Assembly: GCF_900169365.1 (NCBI RefSeq)
Contig: NZ_FXZH01000007.1
Location: 1 to 64,000 of the forward strand
Length of the DNA stretch: 64,000 nucleotides
Direction of reading: 5' to 3'
Source of the DNA: Brevibacterium sp. 239c
Lineage (GTDB): Bacteria > Actinomycetota > Actinomycetes > Actinomycetales > Brevibacteriaceae
The notes below the pieces were generated by a model, which worked only from the letters and a program-made list of their open reading frames with translations, was not told where the DNA came from and ran no database searches. Below, in pieces: positions 27,161 through 36,237 of this stretch (its first letter is position 1; each line of letters starts with the position of its first letter). Position numbers and translations under genes: made by a program.

Positions 27161-28141
27161 TCAGCGCTTCTTCGCTGCCTTTCGGCGGAGTACACGCACC
27201 ACTCGGATGGGGCACACCGCGTGGGAGAGCACGGCTTGGGACGTCGACCCGAGGATCGTCGACACGAAACCACCGCGACCGCGCGAACCCATGATGATGA
27301 GTTCGGCGGTGTAGGTGGCGCTGATGAGCACCTCGGTGGCGGGGGCATCGAAGATCGACCAGCGAACCTCGATTTCGGGGAACTCCTCCCGCAGCGACTC
27401 CACCGCATCTTCCCTCGAGGTCACGGCTTCGTCGTACATCTTCTCCAGGTGCGTTTCGCTGGGCATCCACTCCGGGGAGAGCACGTGAGCGGCGGTGATG
27501 CCAACCAGGTGCAGGGGCAGACCATAGATCCGCGCCTGCTGCGCAGCCTCACGCAGGACCGGACCATCGGTCTCGAACGGATCGATCGCGGCGACGACTT
27601 CACCGGTGAAATCGGGACGACGGTCTCTGGACTCGGTGGTGGTCGTCCGTGCGTCGGAGGAGCGCACTGGCAGGTCGATGGGCAGGGGCCTCTCGGGCAG
27701 CGGGCGCTCCGGCCAGGTGCTGGGGATGACCACAGTGGGGCAGAGTGCGTGCGCGGGCATCGCCAACGCCACCGACCCGAGCAGGCGGCCGGCGAAACCT
27801 CCGCGACCGCGGGCGCCGATGACAGCGAGATCGGCGTTCTTCGAGTTCTCGACCAGCGCACCCGAGGCATCCCCGGGGAAGACCACTGTCGACACCGGCA
27901 CCGAGGCGTCGGTGACGGTTCGTGCGTTGTCGTCGACGAGCTGCTGCACCGACCTTTTGATCGTGATGTCGAAATCGGCCGGGTAGACGATGTCCGCTTG
28001 GCTCATATTCACGCCGGGGACGGTGTAGGCCGCCACGAGTCGAATCTCCGAAGCGGTCAGCTGCGCATGTTTGATCGCCCACTGCAGCGCGCATTGACTG
28101 TTGGCTGAGCCGTCGACTCCGACGATGATCGTATGAGACAT
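27161..28141 (-). CDS. Tandem universal stress protein
   Basis: AGGGG lies 6 bp before ATG 28141; a GTG two codons upstream is less likely. The 326-residue cytosolic protein has two UspA domains. Each begins with an Asp-containing beta strand and ends in an ATP-binding loop: GARGRGGFAGRLLGS (about residue 118) and GSRGRGGFVSTILGS (about 290). Such two-domain proteins are common in actinobacteria and respond to starvation or low oxygen. The transcription unit appears to be single. Confidence 0.88.
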   Translation of the reverse strand: MSHTIIVGVDGSANSQCALQWAIKHAQLTASEIRLVAAYTVPGVNMSQADIVYPADFDITIKRSVQQLVDDNARTVTDASVPVSTVVFPGDASGALVENSKNADLAVIGARGRGGFAGRLLGSVALAMPAHALCPTVVIPSTWPERPLPERPLPIDLPVRSSDARTTTTESRDRRPDFTGEVVAAIDPFETDGPVLREAAQQARIYGLPLHLVGITAAHVLSPEWMPSETHLEKMYDEAVTSREDAVESLREEFPEIEVRWSIFDAPATEVLISATYTAELIIMGSRGRGGFVSTILGSTSQAVLSHAVCPIRVVRVLRRKAAKKR

Positions 28142-28301
28142 GTCCACCCCTATGTGAAAACCACTGCTGTGTCTGTCTCCACCTTATGGGATGGGTCGCA
28201 CAACTGCCTGGGAGTCAGTGGAAGAGTTCTCGACTAGACTGTCCGCGACTTGAAATGCGGGTGCCACTGACCCGCCACCGACACTCTTGCCCGAGGAGAC
28301 C

Positions 28302-28760
28302 ATGAAGGATCAGATCGACGTCGCCGTTCGTCGCAGCCCCAAGTACTCAGTATTCATGGGACTCGGCGCGATTCTCGGCGCTCTCGTCGCGGGCGTGCTC
28401 ACCCTCTTCGTCGATCCCACAGCGATGCCCGCCGGCTACACCGTGGGCAAGGGGGCAGGGCTTCTGCTTCTCATCCTTGCCGTCGGCGGCTTGTTCCTCG
28501 GTGGACTTCTGGCCGTGATCCTCGACTGGATGGGTCGGAGGAAGGCCCGCAAGTACCGCGTCGGTGCAGAGATCGACGTCGTCGACGATCCGAAGGAGAT
28601 CGCGCGTCGGCGTATTGCCGAAGCCAACGGAGAAGATCCCGATGCGGGCTCGCACACACCATCTGAGCCCGTCGCCGAGGCGGATGCCAGTGCCGATGAC
28701 GAGCCCTGCAGCGGGTCGTCCGACGGGCCCCGCAACGGGTCTTCGAGTACCGGAGTCTGA
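28302..28760 (+). CDS. Small two-helix membrane protein upstream of purF
   Basis: ATG 28302 is preceded by GAGGAG; a TTG 15 bp upstream is in frame but weaker. The 152-residue product has two hydrophobic helices (about 20-42 and 53-80), then a basic stretch (GRRKARKYRVG) and an acidic, Ser/Pro-rich tail. The topology is probably two-pass with both ends inside. I do not recognise a function. It lies 44 bp before purF, and may be co-transcribed with it. Confidence 0.65.
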   Translation: MKDQIDVAVRRSPKYSVFMGLGAILGALVAGVLTLFVDPTAMPAGYTVGKGAGLLLLILAVGGLFLGGLLAVILDWMGRRKARKYRVGAEIDVVDDPKEIARRRIAEANGEDPDAGSHTPSEPVAEADASADDEPCSGSSDGPRNGSSSTGV

Positions 28761-28804
28761 ACTCCCTGCGAAGTGGGGCCCGTCGATGTGAGACAATCTT
28801 TCAC

Positions 28805-30286
28805 GTGGCAAGAGGAGACGGGCAACTAACGCACGAAATTGACCCCCTGGACCGCGGACCTCAGGATGCTTGCGGAGTATTCGGAGTGTGGGCGCCAGGC
28901 GAGGAAATCGCCAAACTCACCTACTTCGGGCTATACGCTCTGCAGCACCGTGGGCAGGAGTCCGCAGGCATCGCTGCCAGCAATGGCAAACAGATCCTGA
29001 TCTACCGCGACATGGGCCTGGTCTCACAGGTCTTCCATGAACGCGATCTGGAACTTCTGCAAGGCCACATCGCACTCGGACATACGCGCTATTCGACGAC
29101 GGGTTCCCCCTCGTTCGAGAACGCACAGCCCACGCTCGGGCCCACCCCGTTCGGCACCATCGCCTTGGCGCACAACGGCAACCTGACGAACTTCGATGAG
29201 CTCGAGGCCCTGGCCGATGGCCGTCGCGACGATGCGAACAAGGTCGTCAAGGACGCCACGAAGAAGGTCAGCCGGACTCGCCCCTTCCGCGACTCCTCCA
29301 ATGACACCTCCCTGGTCACAGAACTCTTCGCCACCGAAGAGGGCGAGAACCTCACCGAGGCTGCGCTCAACCTCCTGCCCAAGGTCGAAGGCGCGTTCTC
29401 TTTGGCCTTTATGGACGAGAACACCCTCTACGCGGCACGTGATCGCCACGGAGTCAGGCCCCTGTCGTTGGGACGCATGGAGAACGGCTGGGTCGTGGCC
29501 TCCGAGACTTCGGCTCTCGACATCGTCGGCGCCTCCTTCGTGCGTGATGTCGAGCCGGGCGAACTCATTGCCATCGACGAAGACGGACTGCGTTCCTTCC
29601 GGTTCGCCGAACAGGACCAGGCTCGCTGCGTTTTCGAGTACGTCTACCTGGCTCGTCCCGACAGCGTGCTCAACGGCAAGACCGTGCATTCGGCCAGGAC
29701 TCAGATGGGCCGCCAGCTGGCCGACGAGTTCCCCGTCGATGCCGATCTCGTCATCGCCACCCCGGAATCAGGGACACCAGCGGCCGTCGGCTATGCCGAA
29801 CAGTCAGGCATCCCCTTCGGCCAGGGTCTGATGAAGAACGCCTATGTCGGGCGCACATTCATCCAGCCCTCGGACACGTTGCGACAGCGCGGCATCCGCC
29901 TCAAACTCAATCCGCTGCGTGAGAACATCGAGGGCAAACGCCTCGTCGTCGTCGACGATTCGATCGTGCGCGGCAACACCCAGCGTGCCCTCGTCCGGAT
30001 GCTCCGCGAAGCCGGAGCGAAGGAGATCCATGTGCGCATCTCCTCACCACCGGTCAAGTGGCCCTGCTTCTACGGCATCGACTTCGCAACCCGGGCCGAA
30101 CTCATCGCCAACGGTCTGAACATGGACGAGATCCGTGACAACCTCGGCGCCGATTCCCTGGGATACATCTCTCTCGATGGGATGGTCGAAGCCACCCAGC
30201 AGAAGCGCAGCCAACTGTGCACCGCCTGCTTCTCGGGCGAGTACCCGATTCCTGTCAACAACACCCCCGCAGAAAAAGGATGTTGA
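28805..30286 (+). CDS. purF: Amidophosphoribosyltransferase PurF
   Basis: This 493-residue enzyme performs the first committed step of purine synthesis, PRPP plus glutamine to phosphoribosylamine. The nucleophile Cys (DACGVFGVW) is near residue 22, after a propeptide-like N-terminus. The PRPP loop is VVVDDSIVRGNT (about 380). C-terminal Cys residues (SPPVKWPCFYGID, LCTACFSGEYP) match the Fe-S-containing B. subtilis type. The start is GTG 28805 with no Shine-Dalgarno, and GACAAT 10 bp upstream hints at a leaderless transcript. The stop is one base before the purM TTG. Confidence 0.95.
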   Translation: MARGDGQLTHEIDPLDRGPQDACGVFGVWAPGEEIAKLTYFGLYALQHRGQESAGIAASNGKQILIYRDMGLVSQVFHERDLELLQGHIALGHTRYSTTGSPSFENAQPTLGPTPFGTIALAHNGNLTNFDELEALADGRRDDANKVVKDATKKVSRTRPFRDSSNDTSLVTELFATEEGENLTEAALNLLPKVEGAFSLAFMDENTLYAARDRHGVRPLSLGRMENGWVVASETSALDIVGASFVRDVEPGELIAIDEDGLRSFRFAEQDQARCVFEYVYLARPDSVLNGKTVHSARTQMGRQLADEFPVDADLVIATPESGTPAAVGYAEQSGIPFGQGLMKNAYVGRTFIQPSDTLRQRGIRLKLNPLRENIEGKRLVVVDDSIVRGNTQRALVRMLREAGAKEIHVRISSPPVKWPCFYGIDFATRAELIANGLNMDEIRDNLGADSLGYISLDGMVEATQQKRSQLCTACFSGEYPIPVNNTPAEKGC

Positions 30287-30287
30287 G

Positions 30288-31382
30288 TTGAGCACCGATC
30301 CAGCAAAGTCCACCACCTATGCCGCTGCCGGCGTCGATGTCGAGGCCGGTGACCGCGCCGTCGAACTGATGAAGTCCGCGGTTGCAGCGACTCACAATGC
30401 GAATGTCGTCGGAGAGGTGGGCGGTTTCGCCGGACTCTTCGACGTCTCTGTACTCAAGAACTTCGAGCGCCCGTTGTTGGCCTCGTCGACCGATGGTGTG
30501 GGCACGAAGGTCGCGATCGCGCAGGCTCTCGATAAGCACGACACCATCGGATACGACCTGGTGGGCATGGTCGTCGATGACATCATCGTGTGCGGTGCCA
30601 AGCCTCTGTTCATGACCGACTACATCGCCTGCGGCAAGGTCGTGGCCGAACGCATCGCCGACATCGTCCGCGGCATCGCCGAGGCATGTGCTGGCGCCGA
30701 TGTTGCACTGGTCGGCGGAGAGACCGCTGAGCACCCGGGCCTGCTCGGGGTTGACGACTACGATGTTGCCGGTGCCGCCACCGGCGTCGTTGAGTCATCC
30801 AAACTGCTGGGACCTGAGAAGGTCACCGCCGGGGATGTGCTCATCGGGTTGCCGTCATCCGGCATCCATTCCAACGGCTACTCCCTGGTCAGGCACATCA
30901 TCGCCGAGGCGGGCTGGAGCCTGGATCGCAACGTGCCGGAATTCGGCCGCACCCTGGGCGAGGAGCTCCTCGTTCCCACGCACGTCTACACCGGTGAACT
31001 CAACGCCTTGTTCTCGGCTCTGCCCGACGCTGTGCATGCGGTCTCGCATGTCACCGGCGGGGGACTGTCTGCGAACGTGGCCCGCGTTCTGCCCAAGGGC
31101 CTCGTGGCCAAGATGTCGCGTGCCTCCTGGGAGATCCCTCCGGTCTTCTCGACTCTCGGCGATCTTGGCGGAGTGCCGCAGGATGACCGGGAGCGGACCT
31201 GGAACCTCGGCGTCGGAATGGTCCTCGTGACCTCCGCAGACTCCGTCGACAGCGTGCTCGCCGCCAGCCCCGGCTCCTGGGTGCTCGGCGAGGTCAGCGT
31301 CGACGACGGTTCACTGGCCTCGGAACTCGACTACGTCCAGGGCGCCAAAGGCGTCGACGGCGGAGCCGCAATCCTCCGCTGA
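30288..31382 (+). CDS. purM: Phosphoribosylformylglycinamidine cyclo-ligase PurM
   Basis: TTG 30288 is the start: it lies one base after purF, with AAAAGGA 8 bp upstream, and the protein begins LSTDPAKSTTYAAAGVD as in the family. At 364 residues it has normal AIRS length, with the signature SSTDGVGTK (about residue 65), DDIIVCGA and VGGETAEHPG. It forms AIR from FGAM. An in-frame extension into purF (to 30135) is only chance openness. A strong terminator follows at 31518. Confidence 0.95.
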   Translation: MSTDPAKSTTYAAAGVDVEAGDRAVELMKSAVAATHNANVVGEVGGFAGLFDVSVLKNFERPLLASSTDGVGTKVAIAQALDKHDTIGYDLVGMVVDDIIVCGAKPLFMTDYIACGKVVAERIADIVRGIAEACAGADVALVGGETAEHPGLLGVDDYDVAGAATGVVESSKLLGPEKVTAGDVLIGLPSSGIHSNGYSLVRHIIAEAGWSLDRNVPEFGRTLGEELLVPTHVYTGELNALFSALPDAVHAVSHVTGGGLSANVARVLPKGLVAKMSRASWEIPPVFSTLGDLGGVPQDDRERTWNLGVGMVLVTSADSVDSVLAASPGSWVLGEVSVDDGSLASELDYVQGAKGVDGGAAILR

Positions 31383-31517
31383 GAGTAGGCGGTCTCACCT
31401 GCAGGTGGGCAGGGCCATCTCAGGGTGCGGCAGCACGCTGGAGCCACGGATATGAGATGCCACTGTCTGTAGGGCGAACACCTGCCTTGAGTCAACGCAC
31501 CTGCCATCAGACAACGC

Positions 31518-31550
31518 AGAAGGCGGAGGCCGTAGCCTCCGCCTTCTCAC
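31518..31550. terminator. Terminator after purF-purM
   Basis: A 13-bp perfect stem (31518-31530 with 31535-31547) with CGTA loop is followed by CACTTG. It lies between purM and the convergent DUF3073 gene and could serve both. Confidence 0.8.
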
Positions 31551-31606
31551 TTGCGCGAATCCGATGCTCTGTGTATCTGAGCGTCGGTCACATCAGTGCT
31601 GATCGG

Positions 31607-31834
31607 TCAAGATTCGCGCTGTGTATAGTCGTCTTCTTCGTCGTCATCGTCGACGTTGTACTTGTCGGCGTAATCCGAATAGTCCGGCTCGTTGTCGTAC
31701 GGATCTGACGAACCGGACGCCTGCGACTCGGAACCCAGTTCCTGCTGGAGTCTATTCAGGTCGGTGTCCGGGCTGTAATATTTCAGCTTCCGGGCAACCT
31801 TGATCTGTTTTGCCTTTGCGCGGCCGCGACCCAC
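31607..31834 (-). CDS. DUF3073 family protein
   Basis: The family's conserved N-terminus is (V/M)GRGRAKAKQ, so the start is GTG 31834, with GGAGGGGG 8 bp upstream; an ATG at 31858 is upstream of that ribosome site. The 75-residue cytosolic protein has a basic first third (KAKQIKVARKLKYYSPDTDL) and a strongly acidic last third (DDDDEEDD). This conserved actinobacterial protein has no established function. Confidence 0.9.
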   Translation of the reverse strand: MGRGRAKAKQIKVARKLKYYSPDTDLNRLQQELGSESQASGSSDPYDNEPDYSDYADKYNVDDDDEEDDYTQRES

Positions 31835-31860
31835 TGGCGTGACCCCCTCCGTCGTCATTT

Positions 31861-31875
31861 GGGGCGAAGCGCCCC
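31861..31875 (-). promoter_or_regulatory. Short GC hairpin in the DUF3073 leader
   Basis: GGGGCG-AAG-CGCCCC forms a 6-bp stem just upstream of the DUF3073 ribosome-binding site on the minus strand. It could affect translation or mRNA stability. A transcript start upstream of it is assumed. Confidence 0.3.
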
Positions 31876-31962
31876 GGACTAGATCTCTGCTATGCGCTTA
31901 AATCCTACCTGTTCGCAGTGGGAAGTTCCATTTTGCGGCCCGACCTTGGATAGGGTGAACCC

Positions 31963-32778
31963 ATGTCCTACAGTCGCGATTATGTTGTCACTCTGCGGAT
32001 CTTCGAGCCCACCGTGGTTCATTCCGCATTGCAAGACGAGCAGGTAGAAGACAACCGTGCTCGGGTCGAGGAGCAGGTCTCCGATGATGCCGATCAGCGC
32101 TTGATCTCACTGCCGCCGAGCCCTGTGGCCGAATCGTTTCGCAATACCCCGATCTTCCTTCCTGCGTCTCAGACTTCGGACGGAGTCGATCGTTACTGCC
32201 CCGCTCAAGAGGACATTCGCGGGTGGGAAGCACTTGAAGCGCTGAGCGAACACACCTCGAAGGCGACGCTGGACATCATCGCTCCGAAGTCGGCGCGCAG
32301 GCGTGCGGCCAGCCGTCGAGCCGAGTGGCTCCAGGACGCAAAGGACACTCGGGTCTTCACACGAGTCTCGGCCTGGGACGTGCCACCGTCATGGTGGCTG
32401 TTCTTCTCCCTCAGCGAAGACCAGATCATTACGAACGAAACCGATGCCGGGCTGAGAATCCTCATCCGTACGGACATTCTGGCCGCCTCGGCGAGGATGG
32501 AATGGGCGGCGGAGACCGTGGCCGACAAGTCCAAGGTCGTCGACATGGTTGAGCAGACATCGATTCTGGCTCAGTGGGTCGACGGCTTCGATATGAACTC
32601 CGTGCTCGAACTCGACCTGGGCGGTATGAGCGATGTGCTCTGGCCCAACGAGGCACCGGAACTCGTCGATTCGTGGGTGACCGCGCTGAGCAACGACGAC
32701 CCTGAAACTGCGGTCGCATCCTTCCAGAAGTATGCGGCGATGTGGGAACAGCTCAATCTCTACGCTCGCAGTTCCTGA
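31963..32778 (+). CDS. Hypothetical actinobacterial protein
   Basis: The 271-residue product has no signal peptide or membrane helix, and AGGGTG precedes the ATG. A basic patch (APKSARRRAASRRAEW, about residue 107) is followed by a hydrophobic, Trp-rich segment (SAWDVPPSWWLFFSL). The C-terminal half is mostly helical and acidic. It is divergent from DUF3073 across 128 bp. I do not recognise the family. Codon use is normal for the window, so it is very likely a real gene. Confidence 0.65.
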   Translation: MSYSRDYVVTLRIFEPTVVHSALQDEQVEDNRARVEEQVSDDADQRLISLPPSPVAESFRNTPIFLPASQTSDGVDRYCPAQEDIRGWEALEALSEHTSKATLDIIAPKSARRRAASRRAEWLQDAKDTRVFTRVSAWDVPPSWWLFFSLSEDQIITNETDAGLRILIRTDILAASARMEWAAETVADKSKVVDMVEQTSILAQWVDGFDMNSVLELDLGGMSDVLWPNEAPELVDSWVTALSNDDPETAVASFQKYAAMWEQLNLYARSS

Positions 32779-32851
32779 GTCCTCCGACTACCCAGTGGCG
32801 GTTACGATAGTCTGCGTAACTGCGGCGTCGAGAGAGTGAACCACACAGCGC

Positions 32852-33397
32852 ATGGATGAGAAGAAGCACCGACTTCTGACGAGCAGGAAGCCGCATTCGG
32901 AACCTGCCGACCAGACCCAGTCTGCCGACGAGTCACCGACCGCCACCAATCCGAAGCCGATGACGACCTGGTCGATCGTGTGGCGCCTCGGCGCGACTGC
33001 TGTGGCCCTCATCATCCTCACCTGCGGGCAGTTCCTCAACACCAACGACTTCTTCCCGCTCGGGTCACTGACTCAGTACGCGACAGCCAAAGATCTCAAC
33101 GGCACGGTGAACTCGACCTGCATCGAAGCGCAGTTCCCCGGCGAGGACGAACCGCGCCGGCTCGGCTTCAACCCGGCGACTGTGGGCATCGAACGCGGCG
33201 ACATCGAGTCTCAGCTCGACCGGGTCATCACCCACCCCGAGCTCCTGCAGACCCTGGCAGATTCCTTTGAACGCCTCCATCCGGACGAGCCGAAGCCGGA
33301 GAAGATGATCCTCTGCCGCAGCGTGACCCAGTTGGAGAACGGCCGCAGCGTCGGCGAACCCGAACACAAGATCCTGGCGACTTGGGAGGTGCAGTGA
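32852..33397 (+). CDS. Single-helix membrane-anchored protein
   Basis: The 181-residue product has about 38 polar residues, one helix (VWRLGATAVALIILTCGQF, about 44-62) and about 115 residues probably outside the membrane, with two Cys residues that could pair (TCIEAQF and ILCRSV). Its stop overlaps the GTG of the next gene (GTGA). The two are probably a functional pair, this one giving an extracellular accessory domain to the multi-helix partner (inference). Confidence 0.65.
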   Translation: MDEKKHRLLTSRKPHSEPADQTQSADESPTATNPKPMTTWSIVWRLGATAVALIILTCGQFLNTNDFFPLGSLTQYATAKDLNGTVNSTCIEAQFPGEDEPRRLGFNPATVGIERGDIESQLDRVITHPELLQTLADSFERLHPDEPKPEKMILCRSVTQLENGRSVGEPEHKILATWEVQ

Positions 33398-34257
33398 ACA
33401 AGCCCACCACAGCCGAGGCGAAGGCCGGAAACCCAGTCATCGCCTGGTTCACGCCGCAGCTCCCTCTGGCCCGGGTCGCGGTCTTCCGCGTCTTCATCTA
33501 CCTCTTCGTCATCATCGATGTCCTGACCATCTCCGCCGATGTCATCCCACACGGGTGGACTCCCGACCTCTACCAGCCGCTGTGGCTGGCCAGGTTCCTC
33601 CACATCCCACCGGTCAGCGTCGTCGGCGCACAGATCCTGCTCGCCGCGATCATCGTCTTCTCGCTGCTGGCGGCCGCCGGAATTCTGCAGCGCCTGAGTG
33701 GGTGGATCGTCGCGCTGACCTTCGGGTTGTGGATGTTCTACACCCAGGGTTATGGCTACGTCGCCCACGATCACATGGCCCTCGTCATCGCTGTGGTGGT
33801 TTTGCCGACGGTCGGAGTCGCGCGATTCCGGGACGTGGGAACCACCTCGGCGAAGGCGGGGTGGGCACTGCGGGTCGTGCAGATCGCTGTCGTCCTCACC
33901 TACTTCTACTCGGTGGTTATGAAGTGGATCGCCTCGGGCAACATCACTCACTGGGCCAACGGTGCCGTCATCATCTGGGCACTCATGCGCCGCGGTGCCG
34001 AATGGTCGAAGCCGTTCCTCGAAATGCCGGGCCTGCTCATCGCCGGTCAGTGGGCGACGTTAGTCTTCGAGTTCCTGTCGCCGATCGTGCTGTTCTTCAA
34101 GGGCAAATGGCTCTACGGTGCCGTCATCTTCTTCATGCTCTTCCACCTCATGACCTACATCGCCCTGGGCATCCACTTCCTGCCGACGGTCATCTGCTGG
34201 GCGGCATTCCTGCCCTTGGAGAAGCTGGTGCCGAAACGGTTCGCCGCCCGGCGTTAG
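33394..34257 (+). CDS. HTTM/DoxX-like multi-helix membrane protein
   Basis: GGGAGG lies 5 bp before GTG 33394, which overlaps the previous stop; the TTG at 33382 is less likely. The 287-residue protein has about seven hydrophobic helices. It begins LARVAVFRVFIYLFV, with conserved HGWTPDLYQPLW and HDHMAL motifs, as in HTTM-domain proteins distantly related to vitamin-K-dependent carboxylase. No enzymatic residues can be confirmed here. Its substrate or role is unknown. Confidence 0.7.
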   Translation: MNKPTTAEAKAGNPVIAWFTPQLPLARVAVFRVFIYLFVIIDVLTISADVIPHGWTPDLYQPLWLARFLHIPPVSVVGAQILLAAIIVFSLLAAAGILQRLSGWIVALTFGLWMFYTQGYGYVAHDHMALVIAVVVLPTVGVARFRDVGTTSAKAGWALRVVQIAVVLTYFYSVVMKWIASGNITHWANGAVIIWALMRRGAEWSKPFLEMPGLLIAGQWATLVFEFLSPIVLFFKGKWLYGAVIFFMLFHLMTYIALGIHFLPTVICWAAFLPLEKLVPKRFAARR

Positions 34258-34275
34258 CCGATTCGCGCCGGAGTG

Positions 34276-35163
34276 TCAGGCGATGTGCCGTAAGGCGTCG
34301 AGCACCCGTTTGAGGGCTGCGCGTTCGGCGGTGTCGGGGCGCATGACCGCGACAACCCAGCGCGTGGTCGTGACTCCGGTCAGAGGCACGAGAGTGAGAC
34401 CTGCGTTCTGCGGAGTCGTGAGTCGCGGCAGCAGCGCAAGGTGATCGCTGGAGGCGACGATCGCTTCAATGAGACGGTTGTCCCTGATGCGTTGAGTGAC
34501 TTCGAGTGCCCGTCCGGTCACGTGCTCGATCGACGACATGATCGTGGCGAACGGGTATCCTTCTGGCACGCCGATCCACCGGGCATCGACGAGGTCGTCT
34601 GGAGCCAGTTCGCTGCGCCTGGCCAGCGGGTGGGAGTCGGACATCGCCACATCGATGCGTTCCCGAGCCAAGGATTCGACCGTGAGTCCTTCTGTATTGG
34701 AGGGGCGTCGGGAAATCAGGCTGTGGGCGACGACGATGTCGAACTCCGAAGTCAGACCCGCGAATTCGTGTTCAGCGAGGTCCACATCGGTGGTGGTCAC
34801 GACGATGCTCGGGTTGGTTTCACGCAGACGCTGCAGTGTGGTTGGAATGAGATAGGTGAGTGCGCTCGGCAGTCCCGCGATCTTCACTTCGCCGGCGGCC
34901 TCGCCGAGGTAGTCCTCCCAGTCCGCCTGCACACGGGCGATCGCAGAGGCCACGTCCTTGCCTCCCGAGGCGAGAAGTCTCCCGGCCCTCGTCAGCTTCA
35001 GTCCGCGACCCTCGGGTTCGACGACCTCGTGCCCCAGTTCTCGTGCTGCCTGTTTGAGCTGCTGAGAGACCGCCGATGGTGTGCGGTACGTGGCTCCGGC
35101 TACGGCGGTCACGCTGCCGAGTTCGGCGAGGCGCCGCAGCAGCTCAAGGTGTCTGGGGTCCAT
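34276..35163 (-). CDS. LysR-family transcriptional regulator
   Basis: The 295-residue product has an N-terminal winged HTH (HLELLRRLAELGSVTAVAGATYRTPSAVSQQLKQ is split here: HLELLRRLAELGSVTAVA, then TYRTPSAVSQQLKQAARE) and a substrate-binding domain from about residue 90. It is transcribed divergently from the EamA transporter at 35255 with a 91-bp gap, the classic layout in which a LysR protein controls its neighbour. It therefore probably regulates that exporter and itself. The inducer is unknown. Confidence 0.88.
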   Translation of the reverse strand: MDPRHLELLRRLAELGSVTAVAGATYRTPSAVSQQLKQAARELGHEVVEPEGRGLKLTRAGRLLASGGKDVASAIARVQADWEDYLGEAAGEVKIAGLPSALTYLIPTTLQRLRETNPSIVVTTTDVDLAEHEFAGLTSEFDIVVAHSLISRRPSNTEGLTVESLARERIDVAMSDSHPLARRSELAPDDLVDARWIGVPEGYPFATIMSSIEHVTGRALEVTQRIRDNRLIEAIVASSDHLALLPRLTTPQNAGLTLVPLTGVTTTRWVVAVMRPDTAERAALKRVLDALRHIA

Positions 35164-35254
35164 GTCCCAATGCTACAAGTGTTAAGTCAGGCTACAAATA
35201 CATTGAAGAACATGTCGATTGTGTCAATTGTGGTGCTGACTCGAGAATGGAGTC
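35164..35254. promoter_or_regulatory. Divergent LysR / EamA control region
   Basis: The region is AT-rich compared with its neighbours. The near-direct repeats CTACAAGTGTTAAG (about 35173) and CTACAAATACATTG (about 35191) are candidate regulator contacts. I could not fix a single LysR box or promoter hexamers with confidence. Confidence 0.35.
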
Positions 35255-36199
35255 ATGTCCTTCAAGCACTGCCTTCTCGCCGCCACGGTGGCGGTGATGT
35301 GGGGATTGAACTTTCTGGCGATCGATTTCTCGCTCGAGCAGTTCCCTCCCTTCTTCCTCGTTGCTCTGCGTTTCGCCGTACTTGCGCTTCCGGCACTGTT
35401 CTTGGTCCCGAGACCCGATGTGAAGTTCCGCTGGATCGTGGGTTATGGAATGGGTTTCGGGCTCCTGCAGTTCCTGTTCCTCTACTGGGCGATGGCAGCA
35501 GGAATGCCTGCAGGACTGGCCTCACTCGTCCTTCAGGCCTCGGGGCCATTCACTGTGCTGTTGGGGATGACGTTCCTGCGGGAGAAGGTGCGCGGTTCGC
35601 AGATGGTGTTTCTACTCGTCGCGATGGCCGGTCTTGGAGTCGTCGGGTGGCAGAGATTCGACTCGAATGCGAGCTTCCTGCCATTCCTGCTCACCGTCGC
35701 AGGTGCCTTTGGTTGGGCGATCGGAAATATCTGCAATCGTCAGGCCCATTCCGTTGAGCCGGTGAAGTTCACAATGTGGATGTCGGTGATCCCACCGGTG
35801 CCTATGCTGCTTCTCGCTCTGGTGGTCGAAGGTCCGGCCAGAATCGGAGAGTCGTTGACGACGCTCATGACCCCCACTGGTTGGCTGGGTCTGGCAGGAC
35901 TTGCGTACACGGTCGTCATCGCTACGATCCTTGGGTCCGGAATCTGGTCGTGGCTGATGTCGCGCAATCCTGCCGGAGTCGTCGCCCCGTTCTCGATGCT
36001 CGTGCCAATCGTCGGCATGAGCACCGCCTGGTTCGTCCTCGGCGAGACGGTGTCCTTGGGTGAGCTGTTCGGAGCGGTCCTCGTCATCATCGGTGTCCTC
36101 GGCGCAGGGATGCGAGCGGCGAAGGGGCACAAGATACTCGCCGAGGCGGTGTCCACCGGCATGGACTCCGTTGTCGACGTCCCAGCTGGGACGCGGTGA
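35255..36199 (+). CDS. EamA/DMT-family exporter
   Basis: The 314-residue protein has ten hydrophobic segments in two EamA repeats. It begins MSFKHCLLAATVAVMWGLNFLAID, close to the YdeD/EamA (cysteine and O-acetylserine exporter) pattern, with the EPVKF and VVAPFSMLVPIVG motifs of that group. Divergence from a LysR regulator supports inducible efflux of a metabolite. A terminator stem follows at 36202. Confidence 0.85.
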   Translation: MSFKHCLLAATVAVMWGLNFLAIDFSLEQFPPFFLVALRFAVLALPALFLVPRPDVKFRWIVGYGMGFGLLQFLFLYWAMAAGMPAGLASLVLQASGPFTVLLGMTFLREKVRGSQMVFLLVAMAGLGVVGWQRFDSNASFLPFLLTVAGAFGWAIGNICNRQAHSVEPVKFTMWMSVIPPVPMLLLALVVEGPARIGESLTTLMTPTGWLGLAGLAYTVVIATILGSGIWSWLMSRNPAGVVAPFSMLVPIVGMSTAWFVLGETVSLGELFGAVLVIIGVLGAGMRAAKGHKILAEAVSTGMDSVVDVPAGTR

Positions 36200-36201
36200 G
36201 C

Positions 36202-36231
36202 GCCCGGGTGCACCGGCGAGGGCACCCGGGC
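36202..36231. terminator. Terminator between EamA and AraC genes
   Basis: GCCCGGGTGC (36202-36211) pairs with GCACCCGGGC (36222-36231), a 10-bp perfect stem. It lies between two convergent genes and there is no long T-tract. Confidence 0.6.
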
Positions 36232-36237
36232 ATATCG

